Assembly: GCA_030040525.1 (NCBI GenBank)
Contig: JASHTN010000356.1
Span: 1-12,168 of the forward strand
Origin: Gammaproteobacteria bacterium
GTDB lineage: Bacteria > Pseudomonadota > Gammaproteobacteria > Steroidobacterales > Steroidobacteraceae
Direction of reading: 5' to 3'
DNA length: 12,168 nt
A model generated the notes under the pieces. That model was not told the DNA's origin. It worked only from the letters and a program-made list of their open reading frames with translations, and made no database searches. Positions 1-7,130 of this stretch are shown here, one piece after another. Every line of letters starts with the position of its first letter. Positions within the stretch are counted from its first letter, which is position 1. The translations under genes and the position numbers were made by a program.

Positions 1-2263
1 CGTCTCGCAGATCATCACCTACGGCACCATGGCCGCGAAGGCGGTGGTGCGCGATGTCGGGCGCGTGCTCGGCATGAGCTACGGCTACGTCGATCGCATC
101 GCCAAGCTCATCCCCTTCGAGCTCGGCATCACCCTCGAGGGGGCGCTCGCGAAGGAGCCGGAGCTCAAGCGCCTCTACCAGGAGGAGGACGAGGTCCGCG
201 GCCTCATCGATCTGGCGCGCTCGCTCGAGGGCCTGACGCGCAACGCCGGCATGCACGCCGGCGGCGTCGTCATCGCGCCCTCGGTGCTCACCGATTTCTG
301 CCCGCTGTACTGTGACGCGGCGGGCGGCAGCGTCGTCACCCAGTTCGACAAGGACGACGTCGAGGCGGCCGGGCTCGTCAAGTTCGACTTCCTCGGCCTG
401 CGCACCCTCACGATCATCGACCGCGCGGTGACGACCATCAACCGGCTGCGCAGCGGGCGCGGCGAGCCGCCGCTCGACAGCAGCGCGCTTCCGATGGATG
501 ACCCGAAGACTTACGAGCTGCTCAAGTCCTGCCGCACGACCGCGGTCTTCCAGCTCGAGTCGCGCGGCATGAAGGACCTCATCCGGCGGCTGCAGCCCGA
601 CTGCTTCGAGGACATCGTCGCCATCAACGCACTCTTCCGGCCGGGGCCGCTGCAGTCGGGGATGGTCGAGGACTTCATCAGCCGCAAGCACGGCCGCAGC
701 GATGCGCCGATCGACTATCTGCACCCGGAGCTCGCGCCGATCCTCAGGCCCACCTACGGAGTGATCCTCTACCAGGAGCAGGTGATGCAGATCGCGCAGG
801 CGCTGGCCGGCTACACGCTCGGCGGCGCGGACCTGCTGCGCAAGGCGATGGGCAAGAAGCTCCCGGAGGAGATGGCGCAGCAGCGCTCGGTGTTCATCGC
901 CGGGGCTGCGGCGCGCGGCGTCAAAGCGCCGCTGGCGCAGCACATCTTCGACCTGATGGAGAAGTTCGCCGGCTACGGCTTCAACAAGTCGCACTCGGCG
1001 GCCTACGCGCTGCTCTCGTACCAGACCGCCTATCTGAAGGCACATTACCCCGCGGAGTTCATGGCGGCGGTGCTCTCGGCCGACATGGATCACACCGACA
1101 AGGTGGTGACCCTCATCAAGGAGTGCGGCGACATGGGGCTCAGCGTGCTGCCGCCGGATGTGAACACCTCGCGCTACGAGTTTGCCGCGGCCGGCGCGGC
1201 CGCCATCCGCTACGGCCTGGGGGCGGTGCGTGGCGTGGGCGCGGGCGCGGTCGAGGCGCTGCTCGGCGGCCGCGAGGCGCGCGGCGCCTACTCGAGCCTC
1301 GAGGATCTGTGCCGGCGGCTCGACCTGCAGAAGGTCAACCGCCGGGTGCTCGAAGCGCTGCTGCGCTCGGGGAGCCTGGACTCGCTCGGTGCCAACCGCG
1401 CCACACTCATGGATCGGCTCGCCGCGGCCATGCAGCTCGGCGACCAGAGCTCGCGGGCACGCGAGGCCGGGCAGGACGACCTGTTCGGCGGTCCTGAGGG
1501 CGGGGAGCGTGCCGGCGCGCCGGCCGCTGCCGCCGCGGCCACGCTCACCGAGTGGAGTGAGGCGGTGCGCCTCGCGGGCGAGCGCGAGACGCTCGGACTG
1601 TATCTGACCGGTCATCCCCTCGGGCGCTTCGAGGCCGGCCTGCCGCGCTTCGTCACGCACCGGATCGGCGACCTGGTCGGCGATCGTCCGGTCGCGGGGC
1701 TCGAGGCGGGGCGCTTCGGTGGCGGCCGCGCGGTCACCGTGGCCGGACTCATCGACGAGGTCAGGAAGCGCGGCCCGCGCGTGATGGTGACGCTCGACGA
1801 TCGCACCGGGCGCCTCGAGGTACTGCTGTTCGAAGAAACCTACCGCCGGCACCGCGAGCTGATCGTCAAGGACGCCCTGGTGCTGATCGAGGGCATGCTG
1901 CGCTTCGATGAGTTCGGCGATGCCTGGCGACTCGCGGCGCGCCGCATCAGCGAGCTCGAGCGGCAGTTCGAGCAGGAGGCGCGGCGGCTGATCCTGCGCT
2001 GCCACCACGCCGACGCCGCGCGGCTCGAGGAGCGGCTCGCGGCGGCGCTCACGCCTTACCGCCCCGGCCCCTGCGCGGTGACCATCGAGTACTCCGCAAG
2101 CGCCGCCTGCGGGGCGCTCAACCTCGGAGCCGAGTGGAGCGTGCGCGCCAGCCGCGCGCTGCTCGAGGAGCTCGAGGCTCTGCTCGGACCGGGCGCGGTC
2201 GAGGTCGTCTACAGCGCGCCGGCGGGCGGCACCGGCGACACGTTTTCCGCCGATACCCGCTAG
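1..2263 (+). CDS. dnaE: DNA polymerase III alpha subunit, 5' end outside window
   Basis: This is the catalytic subunit of the replicative polymerase, acting in the cytoplasm at the fork. The reading frame is already open at base 2 (VSQIITYGTMAAKAVVRDVG), so the N-terminal PHP domain and the first two catalytic aspartates lie off the left edge; about 753 residues are visible. Seen here are the KFDFLGL stretch with the third palm aspartate (codon at 386-388), the finger-region motif GYGFNKSHSAAYALLSYQTA (about 973-1032), an internal beta-clamp binding motif QDDLF (1472-1486) that matches QADMF of E. coli DnaE, an OB-fold (VTVAGLIDEV to LEVLLFEE, about 1735-1835) and a C-terminal tau-binding-type region. 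The C-terminus looks complete and ends in TAG. It is much more GC-rich than everything downstream. In many gammaproteobacteria accA follows dnaE; here a convergent accessory locus does. Confidence 0.97.
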   Translation, partial: VSQIITYGTMAAKAVVRDVGRVLGMSYGYVDRIAKLIPFELGITLEGALAKEPELKRLYQEEDEVRGLIDLARSLEGLTRNAGMHAGGVVIAPSVLTDFCPLYCDAAGGSVVTQFDKDDVEAAGLVKFDFLGLRTLTIIDRAVTTINRLRSGRGEPPLDSSALPMDDPKTYELLKSCRTTAVFQLESRGMKDLIRRLQPDCFEDIVAINALFRPGPLQSGMVEDFISRKHGRSDAPIDYLHPELAPILRPTYGVILYQEQVMQIAQALAGYTLGGADLLRKAMGKKLPEEMAQQRSVFIAGAAARGVKAPLAQHIFDLMEKFAGYGFNKSHSAAYALLSYQTAYLKAHYPAEFMAAVLSADMDHTDKVVTLIKECGDMGLSVLPPDVNTSRYEFAAAGAAAIRYGLGAVRGVGAGAVEALLGGREARGAYSSLEDLCRRLDLQKVNRRVLEALLRSGSLDSLGANRATLMDRLAAAMQLGDQSSRAREAGQDDLFGGPEGGERAGAPAAAAAATLTEWSEAVRLAGERETLGLYLTGHPLGRFEAGLPRFVTHRIGDLVGDRPVAGLEAGRFGGGRAVTVAGLIDEVRKRGPRVMVTLDDRTGRLEVLLFEETYRRHRELIVKDALVLIEGMLRFDEFGDAWRLAARRISELERQFEQEARRLILRCHHADAARLEERLAAALTPYRPGPCAVTIEYSASAACGALNLGAEWSVRASRALLEELEALLGPGAVEVVYSAPAGGTGDTFSADTR

Positions 2264-2393
2264 CCGCAGAAGCTCAGCGGCCGAGATGAATGCTCTGCAG
2301 GGTAGCGCTGTCGACCCCACACGATTGTAGTGCGACGCGGGTGCTCAGAAGGACAGGCGGTCCTTGTTCGCCTCAATCTTCTTCGTAAGCTCA

Positions 2394-2419
2394 CTCATAG
2401 TGCGCAACCCCTGTCCGAT
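2394..2419 (-). repeat. Short conserved flank block, copy A
   Basis: About 26 bases match 4733-4758 with only two differences visible (core on the + strand ACCCCTGTCCGAT). Read on the minus strand it holds a purine-rich GGACAGGGG followed by an ATG about 8 bases later, like a ribosome binding site and start. In copy B the block lies 12 bp past the stop codon of GH51 copy 2; here it lies about 135 bp past the stop of GH51 copy 1. It is probably the far edge of the duplicated unit, pushed away by an insertion, or kept in one copy after a deletion in the other. Confidence 0.6.
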
Positions 2420-2469
2420 AGATCGACCTTGCCGCAGGCACTCGAGTATTCGGTGAGGACTTGTCCTCT

Positions 2470-2487
2470 GTTATGCTGAAGCATAAC
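2470..2487. promoter_or_regulatory. Perfect hairpin/palindrome GTTATGC-TGAA-GCATAAC
   Basis: A 7 bp perfect inverted repeat with a 4-base spacer sits in the roughly 125 bp present only in the flank of GH51 copy 1. No T-tract follows on either strand, so it is a poor intrinsic terminator. It could be an operator for a dimeric regulator, a processing hairpin or part of an inserted element. Its function is unknown. Confidence 0.4.
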
Positions 2488-2533
2488 GAACAACGCCGCA
2501 CGGATTCCGCAGTTCACTCAAAGACTGCGGCTA

Positions 2534-2547
2534 AGGTGATCACCTTT
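2534..2547. promoter_or_regulatory. Perfect 14 bp palindrome AAGGTGATCACCTT
   Basis: An uninterrupted 14 bp palindrome starts about 8 bp past the stop of GH51 copy 1 on the minus strand (position good to one base). The corresponding place after GH51 copy 2 lacks it. It could be a protein-binding site or the edge of an inserted segment. No T-run supports termination. Confidence 0.4.
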
Positions 2548-2554
2548 CATTCGA

Positions 2555-4681
2555 CTAATTTCGAGCAGTCGATTCGGAGGTTCTCCACCCGCGCGCGCCG
2601 TTTTTTCCGGGTACCTCGATGACCGTGACCGAGTGCGCGGGCAACGATACCGAGAAGGTGGCTCCTATGATGCTGGCGGATCGTGCGGTAATGTTGACAT
2701 CCTGCGACGAGCCGAAAGGGTTGGCCGCATCACGGCTCTTGCCGTTCAGCTCGAACAACTTGATGAAGCCGCTCGCAGACGTCCACCCACGGATGCGGAT
2801 CCGCGGGGTGAGCACCTCGGTTTCGCTGCGATTGATGACCGCCAGGTAGAGTGTCCTGCCATCCGCCGACAGCGTCGCTTGAGAGTCAAGCACCGGGAGG
2901 TTGGCATCGAAGCTGGCCATGCTGCTTTGCGTTTGGGTGCTGAGCACCTGGCTGCCGCTGTGATGGCGATAGAGCAGATAGGCGAAATATTCGGGGGTCA
3001 GTTTTAGCGATGTTTGACTGACCTCGATAATGCCTTGAACGTTCACGAGCGATTCGACTTCAGCGATCGCGACCGTGTCCGCTCGGCGCATCAGCTCATG
3101 GAATACCCCTGCCAGGTACAGCGCATCCGCGAGCCGATAGTCCGCATCGTTACGTTCGCTGACGTACCACGCTTGAAACTCCGTGACGGCGATGGTCGGC
3201 CGATCCTTCGGCAGCCGTGATCCGGCAGAGCTAATGACGTCGTCCAGGGCTGCGGCGAAGTCCTGGGGACTGCCAACGACCTGACGATAGAATTCGTCAG
3301 TATCGACGATGTGCGTGTCGTATTCATCTCGGGGATTACGGTGAAGGCGACTGCTGTAGTCCGATGTGGCGAGAAAATCCAGATTCGTCATGCTAAACAG
3401 ATCGCCATTCCACTTCAGCGGTCCCGGAGGAGCCCCGGCGGCCATGACCTTGACCGAGGGGTCCACACGCTTCATGGCGGCGGCATAGCGCGTAAAGCGG
3501 GGGGCGTAGTCCTTGATGTCGGTATGCGGGAAGTACTCCCCAGAGCACAAGGACTGCGCCTCGTTGCCGACGGTCCAGATCTTGATTCCATAGGGCTCGG
3601 TATGGCCATTCCGGGTACGACGCCGCCCCTCGCTCGACTGGGCCGAAGCGTTGGCGTACTCCACCCAGGCAGCCGCTTCTTCGGGTGTACCCCTCAGATA
3701 ATCGGTCGTGATCTGTACATCGCTCCCGATCTCATGGGCCAGATCCATGAACTCATCGAAACCCATGTCATTGGGCTCCCATTCGTTGTATATGGGATCG
3801 AACCGCTCCGGCCGCTGGTCCCGCGGCCCGACCCCATCCTCCCAGTGGTAGGCATCGGCGAAGCAGCCGCCCGGATAACGAATGATCGGCACGCGCAGCG
3901 GCTTCATTGCCTCCACCACATCACGGCGCATGCCGCGCAGGTTATCCGCCGGCATCAACGAGGCCGAATCGATCCAGAATGTGCCTGAGCCCTTGACCGA
4001 GATGCGCACACGCCCCTCGGTGGTCTCATCCGACGCAGTGAAATCGGCCGTGTATTTTGCCCAATCCGCCGTCAGCGTCGAGAATTCTCTATGGCCGTAA
4101 GAGGTGCCATTCACGTCCTCGAAGTCCACGCTGGCCGTGCCGTGCCCGTTCAACTTGAGGAAGACATAGAACCGATAGGTGCGGCCCTTCTGAAAGGTCA
4201 AACCGACCTGCGCGATGCTCGTATGGTCATCGCGTACCTCGATCGCCTGCGAGGCGCCGCCGCCGTAGAACACCTTGTCGTCGATGTAATAGCGGTGCTT
4301 CCCCGCTACCCCGCCCTTCAAGTCCCAGTAGTGTTGAAACAGGCGTTCCTCCGGGTCCCACGCATTGGCCACCCCATCCTTGTCTAGATCGCCCTCCTCG
4401 AACTTTCGGTCGCGCAGCATCTCGGCCCAGATACCACCCGTGTGGGTGCCATGGCTGCGGTTCTGTTCGCCGTTCTGTTCGTTGCCACTGAAGGTGCCGT
4501 ATTCGTACTCCAGGTTCTGGCCGAAGAGGTACGGGTGAACCCGACCGGTTACCTTCGCCGCATCGACCACAATCTCCGGCGCGGCCACTGCGACTCTGGC
4601 GTACCCGGACATCGCGCAGATGGCGACTAAAATTGCGCTGCTGGCGAAGCGGATGACTGGGCACGCGATTCTGTGCTTCAT
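2555..4681 (-). CDS. Secreted GH51-type alpha-L-arabinofuranosidase, copy 1
   Basis: Predicted to remove non-reducing alpha-L-arabinofuranosyl units from arabinan, arabinoxylan or similar glycans outside the cytoplasm. The 708-residue product starts with a signal peptide (MKHRIACPV, hydrophobic to about residue 25, cleavage near AVAA34). A carbohydrate-binding-like beta-sandwich follows at roughly 85-240, then a GH51 TIM barrel with RYPGG at 268-272, YHWEDGVGPRDQRP, the acid/base glutamate E374 in TVGNE, and the nucleophile E501 in VTEFQAWY. A C-terminal beta domain ends in SLPAHSVTVIEV. The start is ATG with AGGGA nine bases upstream. It is a near twin of the gene at 4771-6897. Unlike that copy it has a longer loop after the acid/base residue, and C273 and C379 are the only cysteines of the mature protein. 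A small repeat gives NEQNGEQN at 67-74. Arabinofuranosidase is the best fit; the exact substrate is not readable from sequence. Confidence 0.9.
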   Translation of the reverse strand: MKHRIACPVIRFASSAILVAICAMSGYARVAVAAPEIVVDAAKVTGRVHPYLFGQNLEYEYGTFSGNEQNGEQNRSHGTHTGGIWAEMLRDRKFEEGDLDKDGVANAWDPEERLFQHYWDLKGGVAGKHRYYIDDKVFYGGGASQAIEVRDDHTSIAQVGLTFQKGRTYRFYVFLKLNGHGTASVDFEDVNGTSYGHREFSTLTADWAKYTADFTASDETTEGRVRISVKGSGTFWIDSASLMPADNLRGMRRDVVEAMKPLRVPIIRYPGGCFADAYHWEDGVGPRDQRPERFDPIYNEWEPNDMGFDEFMDLAHEIGSDVQITTDYLRGTPEEAAAWVEYANASAQSSEGRRRTRNGHTEPYGIKIWTVGNEAQSLCSGEYFPHTDIKDYAPRFTRYAAAMKRVDPSVKVMAAGAPPGPLKWNGDLFSMTNLDFLATSDYSSRLHRNPRDEYDTHIVDTDEFYRQVVGSPQDFAAALDDVISSAGSRLPKDRPTIAVTEFQAWYVSERNDADYRLADALYLAGVFHELMRRADTVAIAEVESLVNVQGIIEVSQTSLKLTPEYFAYLLYRHHSGSQVLSTQTQSSMASFDANLPVLDSQATLSADGRTLYLAVINRSETEVLTPRIRIRGWTSASGFIKLFELNGKSRDAANPFGSSQDVNITARSASIIGATFSVSLPAHSVTVIEVPGKNGARGWRTSESTARN
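4460..4483 (-). repeat. 12 bp tandem microduplication inside GH51 copy 1
   Basis: Two adjacent 12-base units (GTTCTGTTCGCC and GTTCTGTTCGTT on the + strand) encode the doubled NEQN/GEQN residues near the start of the mature protein. GH51 copy 2 has a single GEQN at this place, so the repeat probably arose by slippage after the gene duplicated. Confidence 0.6.
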
Positions 4682-4737
4682 GGGCTGCTATCCCTCTCTC
4701 GTTGGCCCATCGCCATGTCTGTCGATTCTGTTCTCAT
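4678..4737 (-). CDS. Possible 19-codon leader ORF overlapping the GH51 copy 1 start
   Basis: A minus-strand frame MRTESTDMAMGQRERDSSP starts at ATG 4737-4735, about 8 bases behind GGACAGGGG, and stops at TGA 4680-4678. That stop overlaps the ATG of GH51 copy 1 (4681-4679) as ATGA, a geometry typical of translational coupling. The peptide is not recognised and has no signal or membrane segment. The last codons (QRERD) are also open upstream of GH51 copy 2, but there a stop codon precedes them and no start is present, so the start is specific to this copy. It may be chance. Confidence 0.2.
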   Translation of the reverse strand: MRTESTDMAMGQRERDSSP

Positions 4738-4758
4738 GGTGCGCGACCCCTGTCCGAT
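4733..4758 (-). repeat. Short conserved flank block, copy B
   Basis: This is the partner of 2394-2419 and lies in the 89 bp between the stop of GH51 copy 2 and the start of GH51 copy 1. It supplies the GGACAGGGG stretch and the ATG of the possible leader frame. Its presence beyond both stop codons suggests it was already downstream of the ancestral GH51 gene. Confidence 0.6.
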
Positions 4759-4770
4759 GAGTTGACGTGG

Positions 4771-6897
4771 CTAGTCTCGAGCAGTCGATTGGGAGGTTCT
4801 CGCCCCGGTTGCACCGTTTTTTCTTCCGGGTACCTCGATGACCGTGACCGAGTGTGCCGGCAAGGATACCGAGAAGAGGGACCCTTGGATGGCGGCAGAT
4901 CGTTCGCTGATGTTGACATCCTGCGACGAGCCGAAAGGATTGGCCGCATCACGGCTCTTGCCGTTCAGCTCGAACAGCTTGATGGAGCCACTCGCAGGCG
5001 TCCAGCCATTGATGCGGATCTGCGGTGTGAGCACCTCGGTTTCGCTGCGATTGATGACTGCCAGGTAGAGTGTCTTGCCGTCCTCCGACAGCGTCGCTTG
5101 AGAGTCGAGTACCGGGAGCTGTGCATCGAAGCTGGCCACGCTGCTTTGCGTGTGGGTGCTGAGCACCTGGCTGCCGCTGTGATTGCGATAGAGCAGACAG
5201 GCGAAATATTCCGGGGACAGTTTTAGCGATGTTTGGCTGACCTCGATAATCCCTTGAACGTTCACGAGCGATTCGAGGTCGGCGATGGCGATGGCGTCCG
5301 CCCTGCGCATCAGCTCGTGGTACGCGCCTGCTAGGTACAGGGCATCCGCGAGCCGATAGTCCGGATCGTTGCGTTCGCTGACGTAGAACGCTTGAAACTC
5401 GGTGACGGCGATGGTCGGTCGATCCTTGGGCAGCCGGGGTCCGGCAGAACGGATGACATTGTCCAGTTTTGCAGCGAATTCCAGGGGCTTGCCGACGACC
5501 TGACGATAGAATTCGTCGGTATTGACGATGTGCGTGTCGTATTCATCTCGAGGTCGAGGTCCGGGATCATTGGGAGTGTGAGGGGGCGCGCTATAAAGCG
5601 ATGCGGCGAAAAAATCCAGATTCGTCAGGTCAAACAGATCGCCATTCCACTTCAGCGGTCCCGGAGGAGCCCCGGCGGCCATGACCTTGATCGAGGGGTC
5701 CACACGCCTCATGGCGGCGGCATAGCGCATAAAGCGGGGCGCGTAGTCTTTGATGTCGGTAAACGGAGAGAACCCCTGCGACTCGTTGCCCACGGTCCAA
5801 ATCTTGATTCCATAGGACTCGGCATGGCCGTTCTGGACCCGACGCCGCCCCTCGCTCGACTGTGCCGAGCCGTTGGCGTACTCCACCCAGGCAGCCGCTT
5901 CCTCGGGTGTACCCGCGATATAATCGGTCGTGATCTGCGCTTCGCTCCCGATCTCATGGGCCAGATCCATGAACTCATCGAACCCCATGTCATTGGACTC
6001 CCATTGGTTCCAGATGGGATCGTACCGCTCCGGCCGCTGGTCCCGCGGCCCGACCCAATCCTCCCAGTGGTAGGCATCGGCATAGGAGCCGCCCGGATAA
6101 CGGATGATCGGCACGCGCAGCGGCTTCATCGCCTCCACCACATCACGGCGCATGCCGCGCAGGTTATCCGCCGGCATCAACGAGGCCGAATCGATCCAGA
6201 ATGTGCCTGAGCCCTCGACCGAGATGCGTACGCGCCCACGGGTGGTCTGCGCCGGGGCGGTGAAATCGGTCGTGTATTTGGCCCAATCCGCCGTCAGCGT
6301 CGAGAAATCTCCATGGCCGTAAGAGGTGCCGTTAATGTCCTCGAAATCCACGCTGGCCGTGCCGTGCCCGTTCAACTTGAGGAAAACGTAGAATCGATAG
6401 GTATGGCCTTTCTGAAAGGTCAAGCCGACCTGCGCAATGCTCGTCTGGTCGTCGCGCACCTCGATCGCCTGCGAGGCGCCCCCGCCGTAGAACACCTGGT
6501 CGTCGATGTAATAGCGGTGCTTTCCCGCCACCCCGCCCTTCAAGTCCCACCAGTGTTGGAACAGGCGTTCCTCCGGTTCCCACGCACTAGCCACCCCATC
6601 CTTGTTCAGATCGCCCTCCTCGAACTTCCGGTCGCGCAGCATCTCGGCCCAGATGCCACCCGTATGCGCACCGTGAGCGTTGTGCATGTTCTGTTCGCCG
6701 CCACTGAAGGTGCCGTATTCGTACTCCAGATTTTGGCCGAAGAGGTACGGGTGAACCCGACCGGTGACCTTGGTCGCATCGACCAGGATTTCCGGGGCAG
6801 CCACCGCGACCCTGGCGTACCCGGACATCGCGCAGATGGCGACTAAAGTTGTGCTAGTCGCGACGCGGGTGACTGGGCATGCGATTCTGTGCTTCAT
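4771..6897 (-). CDS. Secreted GH51-type alpha-L-arabinofuranosidase, copy 2
   Basis: Same predicted reaction and location as its twin: exported hydrolysis of terminal alpha-L-arabinofuranosides. The 708 residues comprise a signal peptide (cleavage near AVAA34), a beta-sandwich binding-like domain at about 83-238, a GH51 barrel with RYPGG at 266-270, the acid/base E372 in TVGNE and the nucleophile E500 in VTEFQAFY, and the same C-terminal beta domain. By eye close to nine in ten aligned residues match copy 1. Changes cluster near the active site: GGSYAD for GGCFAD, HWEDWVGP for HWEDGVGP, a loop five residues shorter after GNE, and a loop six residues longer and proline-rich (APPHTPNDPGPRP) before RDEYDTH. 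The indels cancel, so both proteins have 708 residues. Its only mature cysteine is C567. It lies 233 bp downstream of the PQQ enzyme on the same strand; the ribosome binding site is weak (GAGCGGGAT). Confidence 0.9.
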   Translation of the reverse strand: MKHRIACPVTRVATSTTLVAICAMSGYARVAVAAPEILVDATKVTGRVHPYLFGQNLEYEYGTFSGGEQNMHNAHGAHTGGIWAEMLRDRKFEEGDLNKDGVASAWEPEERLFQHWWDLKGGVAGKHRYYIDDQVFYGGGASQAIEVRDDQTSIAQVGLTFQKGHTYRFYVFLKLNGHGTASVDFEDINGTSYGHGDFSTLTADWAKYTTDFTAPAQTTRGRVRISVEGSGTFWIDSASLMPADNLRGMRRDVVEAMKPLRVPIIRYPGGSYADAYHWEDWVGPRDQRPERYDPIWNQWESNDMGFDEFMDLAHEIGSEAQITTDYIAGTPEEAAAWVEYANGSAQSSEGRRRVQNGHAESYGIKIWTVGNESQGFSPFTDIKDYAPRFMRYAAAMRRVDPSIKVMAAGAPPGPLKWNGDLFDLTNLDFFAASLYSAPPHTPNDPGPRPRDEYDTHIVNTDEFYRQVVGKPLEFAAKLDNVIRSAGPRLPKDRPTIAVTEFQAFYVSERNDPDYRLADALYLAGAYHELMRRADAIAIADLESLVNVQGIIEVSQTSLKLSPEYFACLLYRNHSGSQVLSTHTQSSVASFDAQLPVLDSQATLSEDGKTLYLAVINRSETEVLTPQIRINGWTPASGSIKLFELNGKSRDAANPFGSSQDVNISERSAAIQGSLFSVSLPAHSVTVIEVPGRKNGATGARTSQSTARD

Positions 6898-6921
6898 GGA
6901 CTGCGATCCCGCTCTCGTTGG
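4771..6921 (-). repeat. Tandem duplication unit B (GH51 copy 2)
   Basis: Partner of 2555-4705. The spacing of the two units leaves only about 65 bp of non-unit sequence between them. The sharp loss of similarity at 6921 marks the likely upstream breakpoint. Confidence 0.85.
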
Positions 6922-7130
6922 CAGTCGAGGCTCTTCTATTTTCTCTGTAGTGTGAGCTCGACGCTGCCGGCTGCGCAGACGACCGGCATGATGACGTTGC
7001 GGCCGGATAGCATCGTCGACAGCCTCAGCTTCGATTCAGCGAGCGATCGGGCAAGCGGCTGCCGCCGATCCACAATGTCGACGCTTCTCGGAGCTGCACG
7101 TGGGAAGCTTGGCAACCACCCAGCGATCCA
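6898..7130. other. Short intergenic region between PQQ enzyme and GH51 copy 2
   Basis: These 233 bp separate two genes read in the same direction. I see no strong promoter, terminator or RNA. The frame of the PQQ enzyme stays open past its TGA for 64 codons to a TAG at 6936, and an ATG overlaps that TGA (TGATG) to open a 31-codon frame. Neither product is recognised. The final ~24 bp before 6897 belong to the duplicated GH51 unit. Confidence 0.5.

Larger units (their letters stand above)
2264..2554. other. Intergenic region between convergent dnaE and GH51 copy 1
   Basis: No convincing gene lies here. Left to right it holds a weak inverted repeat (AAGGAC / GTCCTT, loop of 5, at 2349-2365) without a T-run on either side, so termination of dnaE there is doubtful. 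Next comes a block at about 2394-2419 that is repeated at 4733-4758, then about 125 bp with two perfect palindromes. On the minus strand a 17-codon frame (MSELTKKIEANKDRLSF, 2345-2398) starts inside the repeated block behind a GGACAGGGG stretch. It could be the remnant start of a lost gene, or chance. Confidence 0.6.
2555..4705 (-). repeat. Tandem duplication unit A (GH51 copy 1)
   Basis: This stretch aligns along its length with 4771-6921. On the right, similarity runs about 24 bp upstream of the start codon and ends sharply after CTCTCGTTGG on the + strand, which occurs at 4696-4705 and again at 6912-6921. On the left it covers the end of the coding region, with a further conserved block detached at 2394-2419. 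The unit contains one complete gene, so the event was a whole-gene tandem duplication. Confidence 0.85.

Noticed and set aside
2349..2365. Hairpin AAGGAC/GTCCTT as the dnaE terminator
   Set aside because: The stem is short and there is no T-run on either strand, so it is not reported as a terminator.
3311..3988. Long + strand frames opposite the GH51 genes (also 5392-6210 and 6313-6846)
   Set aside because: They occur at matching places in both copies because they are antisense shadows of the same GC-rich coding sequence; no known domain is visible.
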